This document shows positions 59,496-64,000 of a DNA stretch of 64,000 nt, piece after piece (position 1 is the stretch's first letter; each line of letters opens with the position of its first letter). The notes below the pieces were generated by a model, which was not told where the DNA came from, searched no databases, and saw nothing but the letters and a program-made list of their open reading frames with translations. The position numbers and the translations under genes are program-made. The stretch comes from Arthrobacter sp. S39 (lineage in GTDB: Bacteria > Actinomycetota > Actinomycetes > Actinomycetales > Micrococcaceae), in NCBI RefSeq assembly GCF_004320525.1, contig NZ_SIHX01000001.1:496001-560000 (forward strand), written 5' to 3'.

Positions 59496-60965
59496 TTGAG
59501 CAACCCGTACGCCACACACCGGGCGTTGCTGCTGCGACAGAGGCGAGACGCCCTGCCAACGGAAGCCCTGGCCTCGTTCCGGGAGATCCGGAGAGCCTGG
59601 CTCACCCACGCTGAGACCCGCAACGGCGGCAGAAGTTTGCCGACAGCCATGGAAGAACAGTTCGAGGACTGGATCATCACAGCCCTCGAACAGGGCAGGC
59701 AGCCGGGCGGCCTGGACCCGCTCGAATACCAGGCCGCCCTCGACGCCCACGACATCGAAGCCAAGGCCCGGGACCTCCGCAACCGTGACGCCGCCCGCAA
59801 ACTCGTCGACGCCGAAAAAGTCCCCCACAGCCCGCCCTTCGACGCAGGGAGCCTAAACGAGATCCTCGCCCGCCCCACGCCGCCACCGGCACGAATCACC
59901 GACTGGATGCCCTGGGAAGCTGCCCTCCTGCTCGTCGCTCAACGCAAAGTCGGGAAGACCACGCTTCTCCTGCATATCTGCTTCTGCCTTTTGACGGGTT
60001 TCCCGTTTCTGGGCAGGTACCCGGTGCGGCCCGTCGACGGCAACATCGCACTGCTCAACTTCGAAGTTAGCGCGGCCCAGCTGGCCCGCTGGGCCCAAGA
60101 AGTCGGAGTCCCCGGCGACCGGCTGTTCCAGGTCAACCTCCGTGGCCGGCGAAATCCACTCCCCGTCCCGGAAGACCGTGCCGAGCTGGCCGCCCAGCTG
60201 CGGGCCTGGGACATCGAAACGCTCATCGTGGACCCCTTCGGCAGGGCCTACAGCGGCCAGTCCCAGAACGATGCCGGCGAAGTGGGGGCCTGGCTGACCG
60301 ACCTGGACATGTTCGCCCGGTCTGAGGTCGGAGCAACCGACCTCATCCTGACCGCCCACGCAGGCTGGAACGGGGAACGCTCCCGCGGCTCAACCGCTCT
60401 GGAGGACTGGGCCGACGCCATCATCACCATGACCCGAGGCAGTGACAATGACGACGCCCGTCGCTACATCCGGGCCATCGGCCGGGACGTCGACATCGAA
60501 GAGGCCCAGCTCGACTTCGACCAGCAGACCCGCCGGCCGTTCCTTACCGGGCTGGGCGGCCGCAAGGAGGCCGCCACGGAGAAACACTTGCAGGAGCTCT
60601 CCGAAATCATAGTGGACATGCTCCGGACCCACGGCGGATGGAACACGTCAGATGTGACCAGGGCGCTGAAGGCCCAGGGCGTGGGGCATCAGAAGGGTGA
60701 CCCGGGCAAGGCGCTTGCCATGGCCCTCCGGCAAGGAATTCTACGCGTGGAAGACGGTGCCAGGGGAGCCAAACACTACTACGTCAACTCACCTACCCCG
60801 ACGTACCCCGACGTACCCCAACCGGGGTATGTCCCACCTACCCCGACCCCCCCTTTAAGAGGGGGGGTAGGTGGGGAGGGTAACTCAACCCACCAAACCA
60901 TCGACCTACCCCGCAACCCGGAGACAGACCCTTTCGCACCGCAGGAGATGATCCAAGCCCCATGA
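59496..60965 (+). CDS. RecA-like AAA ATPase (RepA/helicase-type)
   Basis: The 489-aa protein has a helical N-terminal region, then a RecA-like ATPase core with Walker A QRKVGKTTLLLH (about residues 147-158), Walker B TLIVDPFG (about 241) and LILTAHAGWNGERSRGS. A winged-helix-like domain follows (MLRTHGGWNTSDVTRALKAQG). The C-terminal 60 residues are proline/glycine-rich and overlap a DNA repeat cluster. It resembles AAA_25/RepA-type replication helicases of plasmids and prophages, so it may drive replication of the excised element. TTG 59496 has AAGGGGG about nine bases upstream. It overlaps the next gene by four bases. Confidence 0.8.
   Translation: MSNPYATHRALLLRQRRDALPTEALASFREIRRAWLTHAETRNGGRSLPTAMEEQFEDWIITALEQGRQPGGLDPLEYQAALDAHDIEAKARDLRNRDAARKLVDAEKVPHSPPFDAGSLNEILARPTPPPARITDWMPWEAALLLVAQRKVGKTTLLLHICFCLLTGFPFLGRYPVRPVDGNIALLNFEVSAAQLARWAQEVGVPGDRLFQVNLRGRRNPLPVPEDRAELAAQLRAWDIETLIVDPFGRAYSGQSQNDAGEVGAWLTDLDMFARSEVGATDLILTAHAGWNGERSRGSTALEDWADAIITMTRGSDNDDARRYIRAIGRDVDIEEAQLDFDQQTRRPFLTGLGGRKEAATEKHLQELSEIIVDMLRTHGGWNTSDVTRALKAQGVGHQKGDPGKALAMALRQGILRVEDGARGAKHYYVNSPTPTYPDVPQPGYVPPTPTPPLRGGVGGEGNSTHQTIDLPRNPETDPFAPQEMIQAP
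60791..60914. repeat. Iteron-like cluster in the 3' end of the ATPase gene
   Basis: The core TACCCC, mostly as ACSTACCCCGA, occurs at about 60791, 60801, 60811, 60835 and 60902 in direct orientation, and at about 60821 and 60860 inverted. The first three are exactly 10 bp apart. The copies at 60831-60846 and 60860-60876 form a strong hairpin around CTTTAAGA. Confidence 0.75.
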
Positions 60966-61327
60966 ACGACAGCACCGGACCCCGCCTGGTCCTAGCCCCC
61001 ATCAACACCCTTCACGTCGCTGGCCTAGTCGTCACCAAGGACATCGCCAGACAGCTGGACGAGCTCGACTTCCACGCCTGGGAAAATTTCCAGCCGCTCG
61101 GCCGCATCAATCTCGGCGCGGGCAGCGGCGAAATCGAGGTGCTCGGCACAGACAGGACTTCCGGGCAGCTCGTCCGCATGCGGCACCTGGTCCGTCCACT
61201 CTGGGCTCCCGTGTACGACGAGCAGCACCAGATCGGCCCTTCAGCCGGCGACGGCAAGGACGACCTCCGCGCAGTCCTCACCGAGAGGTACAGCAAGCTC
61301 CCGCTGATCATTCTGCCCAAAGGATGA
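60962..61327 (+). CDS. Unknown 121-aa protein of the integrative element
   Basis: I do not recognise this protein. It has alternating beta-strand and helix segments (RLVLAPINTLHVAGLVVTKD; LVRMRHLVRPLWAP) and a C-terminal KLPLIILPKG, with no membrane segment. Its ATG overlaps the stop of the ATPase gene (ATGA), so the two are coupled and may act together. Confidence 0.6.
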   Translation: MNDSTGPRLVLAPINTLHVAGLVVTKDIARQLDELDFHAWENFQPLGRINLGAGSGEIEVLGTDRTSGQLVRMRHLVRPLWAPVYDEQHQIGPSAGDGKDDLRAVLTERYSKLPLIILPKG

Positions 61328-61404
61328 AACCTGACAGCGCACCCCCGGCCATTGACACGTATACGTCAAGAAACCCAACCAACGAAAGGAAACCCACCCC
61401 AACA

Positions 61405-61713
61405 ATGGACGTGAAGCAGATTCAGAAGATCCTGGACGCCGACCGCATGGCTGTGGCCATGTTTCGCGCCGCGAAGCTGGGCGACGGGGCCGCGCTCGCG
61501 GCACTTGAGCAGCAGGTCCAACCGGAGGACGCCGACGCGCTGGCGGCCGCCCAGTACCGGCTCCTCGCCCACACAGTGGATGCAAGCCGCCGCTTGGAGG
61601 CCAGGGGCCAGTACGACGCCATGGCCGGCCTGGGGGCAATCCTCGACGCATACCAGGCAGCCATCGAAAAAACGGAGAACCAGCTGCGGTCATGGCGTGG
61701 TGAGGCGGCGTGA
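61405..61713 (+). CDS. Unknown 102-aa helical protein
   Basis: The protein (MDVKQIQKILDADRMAVAMF) is Ala/Gln-rich and predicted almost entirely helical. ATG 61405 is preceded by GAAAGGAAACCC, similar to the leader of the gene at 62193. An earlier ATG at 61324 overlaps the previous stop but would add 27 residues of low-complexity sequence. It overlaps the next gene by four bases (GTGA). Confidence 0.55.
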   Translation: MDVKQIQKILDADRMAVAMFRAAKLGDGAALAALEQQVQPEDADALAAAQYRLLAHTVDASRRLEARGQYDAMAGLGAILDAYQAAIEKTENQLRSWRGEAA

Positions 61714-61910
61714 GCGAAGACGCCATCGCGCAGCTGCACGAGCAGCGGAACACCGCCGCCCTGCGCTGCGCGGATGCCCTCCACTCCGGTCAGGAGGAAT
61801 ATGCGCGCACCCAGGCGGCGAAAGCCGTGCGCCTGGATGAGGAAATCCGCGCCATCGATGGCGCACCGGACCACACGCACAACACCAACACTGAGGAGAG
61901 AGAATCATGA
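61710..61910 (+). CDS. Unknown 66-aa protein
   Basis: This short, acidic, helical protein (MSEDAIAQLHEQRNTAAL) starts at a GTG overlapping the previous stop and ends in the ATGA that starts the next gene. Such tight coupling supports it as a real gene despite its size. Function is unknown. Confidence 0.5.
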   Translation: MSEDAIAQLHEQRNTAALRCADALHSGQEEYARTQAAKAVRLDEEIRAIDGAPDHTHNTNTEERES

Positions 61911-62155
61911 CCACCGAAAATGGCGGCGGATCCGTCGCTGACGGCCGGCGCAGATGGGCCGAGCGCCACGCAGCAGAGAAGACCACCCCCGCAGCCCCCG
62001 AGCCCGATCACGTTCTGGGGGCCGACACGAATGCCGTGGACTCCATCCACGGCACGGCCTCGACACACTCCCGCGGCCTCGCCGCCGGAAGGGAACGGTG
62101 GAAACTCGCCCACGGACGATCAGCCGACGACGACGGCCCAGACGCCGCCGCCTGA
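61907..62155 (+). CDS. Unknown 82-aa protein
   Basis: The hydrophilic protein contains two RxRWxxxH-like segments (GRRRWAERHAAE and GRERWKLAHGRS), perhaps short duplicated helices. ATG 61907 follows GAGGAGAGAGAATC, a good ribosome site, and overlaps the preceding stop. Function is unknown. Confidence 0.5.
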   Translation: MTTENGGGSVADGRRRWAERHAAEKTTPAAPEPDHVLGADTNAVDSIHGTASTHSRGLAAGRERWKLAHGRSADDDGPDAAA

Positions 62156-62192
62156 AAAACCACCCGCAGACAAAGAGAAAGAAACCCCCGAA

Positions 62193-63239
62193 ATGACGTC
62201 AGAAGCACAAACCACCATCATCCCCGCCGGCCAGATCCTACAGGCAGCCCGCGCAGCGATCCCGAACTGGACCCGCCATGACCGAGAGGCCACGCTCGCG
62301 GGCCGCTGGCTCCGTGAACTGGAATCCACGTGGGCCGGAAATAGGCCAAACACGCTGGGTTATGTAGTCCGCAACCCAGCCGTCGACGAGCTGGCCAGTG
62401 CCGCCGCCTCCGAGGCCGCCGAGTTCCCGGCCGGACTCGGCTCCCGCATCCGGGAGGCCGAGAACGCGGCCGTAGACCGCCGCCGCGAAATCCAAGAGGT
62501 CAAAACCTTTCTGGAGGACGCGAAGGCCCAGCGCGCAGCTGCGGCCGAGCAAGGTGCGGATAACGGCCTCGCCGTCCTGGATAGCCAGCTTCAACTCCTG
62601 GTCAACGACATCCGAGGCCTCGAGTCCCTTACACCGCTCCCCACCTTTGAGGAGCTGGCAGAGCACCCGGACGACCACGCCCTGGCTCAACACCGGCTCC
62701 GCGCCCAGCTTCTGGAACGCTACAACGCCATTCGGGATGCCCAGAACGCGATCGTCCGTGAGGCGCTCGCACACTCCAACGAGCATCCGGACGGAGGGCG
62801 CCGCGTTCTCCTCGCCTGCGGGCAGGTTCGAGATTGCATCGACGCGGAGGCGTACTGGTTGGCGCCACGCCGCGAACCCCTCGACCATCGGGACGCCGCC
62901 GCGTCCCCAGCCCTCACCAAATGGCGAGATGCCGCAGGAGACCCTGTTCTTTCCGCTCCGGCCTGGCGGGATCATCTTCCGGACAGCGCCCGCATCAACG
63001 CCTTGTTACACCTCGTCACCGCAGCCGAGCCCTGGGTTCCAAGCATCCAGTCAATGCTGAATGCTTGGAACTTCGCGAAGGTAGCCACGACCGCCCCGTC
63101 AACCAAGGCCGACGCGGAGCGCTCTGTTAAAGCTCTGCGCCTCTTGGAGGAGACAACTGCCCACCACAGTGAGCTGACCCCGAAAGAGGCGCTGCCCAAA
63201 GGCGACGGGCACAAGTCTCAATTCCGCGACGTCTACTAA
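62193..63239 (+). CDS. Unknown 348-aa helical protein
   Basis: I do not recognise this protein. It is mostly helical with a likely coiled coil (about residues 85-150, REAENAAVDRRREIQEVKTF) and ends in a short charged tail. No catalytic motif is evident. ATG 62193 is chosen because the upstream open frame is only the shadow of the gene at 61907; the leader GAAAGAAACCCCCGAA resembles that of 61405. In phage-like elements a gene at this place may be structural or replication-related. Confidence 0.6.
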   Translation: MTSEAQTTIIPAGQILQAARAAIPNWTRHDREATLAGRWLRELESTWAGNRPNTLGYVVRNPAVDELASAAASEAAEFPAGLGSRIREAENAAVDRRREIQEVKTFLEDAKAQRAAAAEQGADNGLAVLDSQLQLLVNDIRGLESLTPLPTFEELAEHPDDHALAQHRLRAQLLERYNAIRDAQNAIVREALAHSNEHPDGGRRVLLACGQVRDCIDAEAYWLAPRREPLDHRDAAASPALTKWRDAAGDPVLSAPAWRDHLPDSARINALLHLVTAAEPWVPSIQSMLNAWNFAKVATTAPSTKADAERSVKALRLLEETTAHHSELTPKEALPKGDGHKSQFRDVY

Positions 63240-63458
63240 ACCCGCACTGGCCCCATGACCGGGCCGCGAGGGGTAGCAGGCCTTGGCATGGTGCCTTCGC
63301 CCCCTCGCGGCCCCCAGGGGGTAGGACCCCCTCCCCCCGGGGGCAAAATCTCGCCTCCCGCGCCTAGCGATTTTCTCTCCCCGGGGAAGACGGGCTCAAC
63401 GGACATTCCGGACATTCTGACGCTTTGGGACAATTTTGGGAGAGGGGAGGGGAAGGCC
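63240..63458. other. Hairpin-rich, cos-like intergenic region
   Basis: A 13-bp perfect inverted repeat, GGGCCGCGAGGGG (63261-63273) and its complement (63301-63313), is followed by blocks C5-A-G5-TAGGA-C5-T-C6-G5 (63311-63343). Then come the pair AAAATC (63345-63350) and GATTTT (63369-63374), and GGACATTC twice in tandem (about 63400 and 63409). Dense GC hairpins directly before a terminase-like gene suggest a packaging (cos) site or a strong terminator. Confidence 0.45.
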
Positions 63459-63911
63459 GTGGCACGCGAACTCAAGCCCTGCGGAACGCCTGCTGCCGCC
63501 CGCCGTCACAGGCGGCGGGGTGAGCCGGTTGATGAACCTTGCCGGCAGGCCTCCCGCGATGAGGGGACGGCACGGACGGCGCGCCGGCAGGAGGCGTCGG
63601 CCAGGGCCGTGCAACTGGCCCTCGTGCGGATCCGCGGCACGGAATCCCGGCCCCCGCTGCCGCCCGCGGATGCGCCGCTCGATGAACTCGCCGAGGCCAG
63701 GGAGAACCTGGAGCTCGTAACTGCCGCCATGGTGGCCTCGCCGCCTGCTTCCATGGCCTCCCTATCCAAACGGCGGCAGGAACTCGTTACCCTGATCTGT
63801 GAACTGCAAGCCAAGGAGGAGAAGCGCAGGAAGCCGGGGGCCAGCGTACTCGACCAGTTGGCGGCCCGTCGTGCGCAGCGGCTCGCGGATGCAAAGGACC
63901 TTGAGTGTTGA
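63459..63911 (+). CDS. Possible phage terminase small subunit with zinc-like N-terminus
   Basis: GTG 63459 follows GGGGAAGG. The 150-aa protein begins with LKPCGTPAAARRHRRRGE and DEPCRQA, a Cys pattern common in small actinophage proteins. A helical region (LDELAEARENLELVTAAM, then SLSKRRQELVTLICELQAKE) and a basic end with LDQLAARRAQRLAD resemble actinophage terminase small subunits. The assignment rests on this resemblance and on the cos-like region upstream. Confidence 0.45.
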   Translation: MARELKPCGTPAAARRHRRRGEPVDEPCRQASRDEGTARTARRQEASARAVQLALVRIRGTESRPPLPPADAPLDELAEARENLELVTAAMVASPPASMASLSKRRQELVTLICELQAKEEKRRKPGASVLDQLAARRAQRLADAKDLEC

Positions 63912-63938
63912 TTCAGTCCGGTTCCCGGCGGCTGCTTT

Positions 63939-64000
63939 TTATGCTTCGAGGTCGCTGTCATCGGCCAGTTGGCCGGAGGCAATCTTGGTCGCAGTCTCCT
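63939..64000 (-). CDS. Possible C-terminus of a minus-strand gene (partial)
   Basis: The minus strand is open from the window edge and ends ETATKIASGQLADDSDLEA-stop at 63939. The acidic tail and high-GC third positions look coding, but 19 residues do not allow identification. Confidence 0.3.
   Translation of the reverse strand, partial: ETATKIASGQLADDSDLEA

Larger units (their letters stand above)
57184..64000 (+). mobile_element. Integrative element (prophage-like or PICI-like), left part
   Basis: The element starts at about 57184-57190 in tadC with the integrase gene next to the junction, and extends past the window edge. Contents in order: serine integrase, several small unknown genes with ATGA-type overlaps, a RecA-like ATPase, more small genes, and a hairpin-rich cos-like region before a possible terminase small subunit. 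The genes run in one direction with dense coupling. The layout recalls phiRv1-like elements. The exact attL core cannot be defined without the empty site or attR. Confidence 0.8.

Overview
The window is high-GC actinobacterial DNA, most likely from a member of the Micrococcaceae close to Arthrobacter or Pseudarthrobacter. The evidence is the conserved order lpqB-comF-hpf-secA, a whiB1-type regulator, a PdtaS-type histidine kinase, the 180-kDa NAD-glutamate dehydrogenase, a galactofuran synthesis and export operon, and frequent GTG starts with ATGA/GTGA gene overlaps. The species cannot be fixed from the sequence alone. No rRNA, tRNA or CRISPR array was seen.

Positions 1-23 kb are core chromosome: lpqB (5'-truncated), comF, hpf, a YcaQ-type glycosylase and secA, closed by a 32-bp palindromic terminator. 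An Rv3235-family gene and a LysM membrane protein run in the opposite direction. Next come a leaderless small gene with an Sm-like sequence pattern, a small MerR/BldC-like HTH gene, a SAF/CpaB-like plus CpaE-like pair, the large gdh, pdtaS and whiB1. A 1378-aa FHA-FtsK/EccC-like ATPase gene follows on the minus strand. The HTH gene and the LysM gene both carry direct repeats of GTTTGATG in 10-bp phase upstream of their starts, which suggests a small regulon.

Positions 23.4-54 kb are a cell-surface polysaccharide region. glf, glfT2, wzm and wzt make and export galactofuran. They are followed by two DUF6541-type membrane proteins, an isolated FecB-like lipoprotein, an OafA-type acyltransferase, two GT2 enzymes, a DUF2304 protein, a flippase, a secreted GH25-LGFP muramidase and a GT-C-like membrane protein. 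The region is broken by mobile DNA. At 33.7-37.6 kb an already dead IS21-type element carries an IS5-family and an IS1182-family insertion nested at one CTAG site, beside an IS110 remnant. At 43.5-49.5 kb a second IS21 element has its istA split by an element with three consecutive tyrosine recombinases (a Recombinase-In-Trio, RIT, element) and elaborate palindromic ends.

Positions 54.2 kb to the end hold tadA-tadB-tadC (Tad/Flp pilus assembly). tadC is cut near its 3' end by an integrative element with a large serine integrase that runs off the right edge. Its cargo is small unknown genes, a RecA-like ATPase whose 3' end contains an iteron-like cluster, and a hairpin-rich, cos-like stretch before a gene that may be a terminase small subunit. 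This layout fits a phiRv1-like prophage or phage-inducible island. The right half of that element and the lost end of tadC should lie beyond the window.
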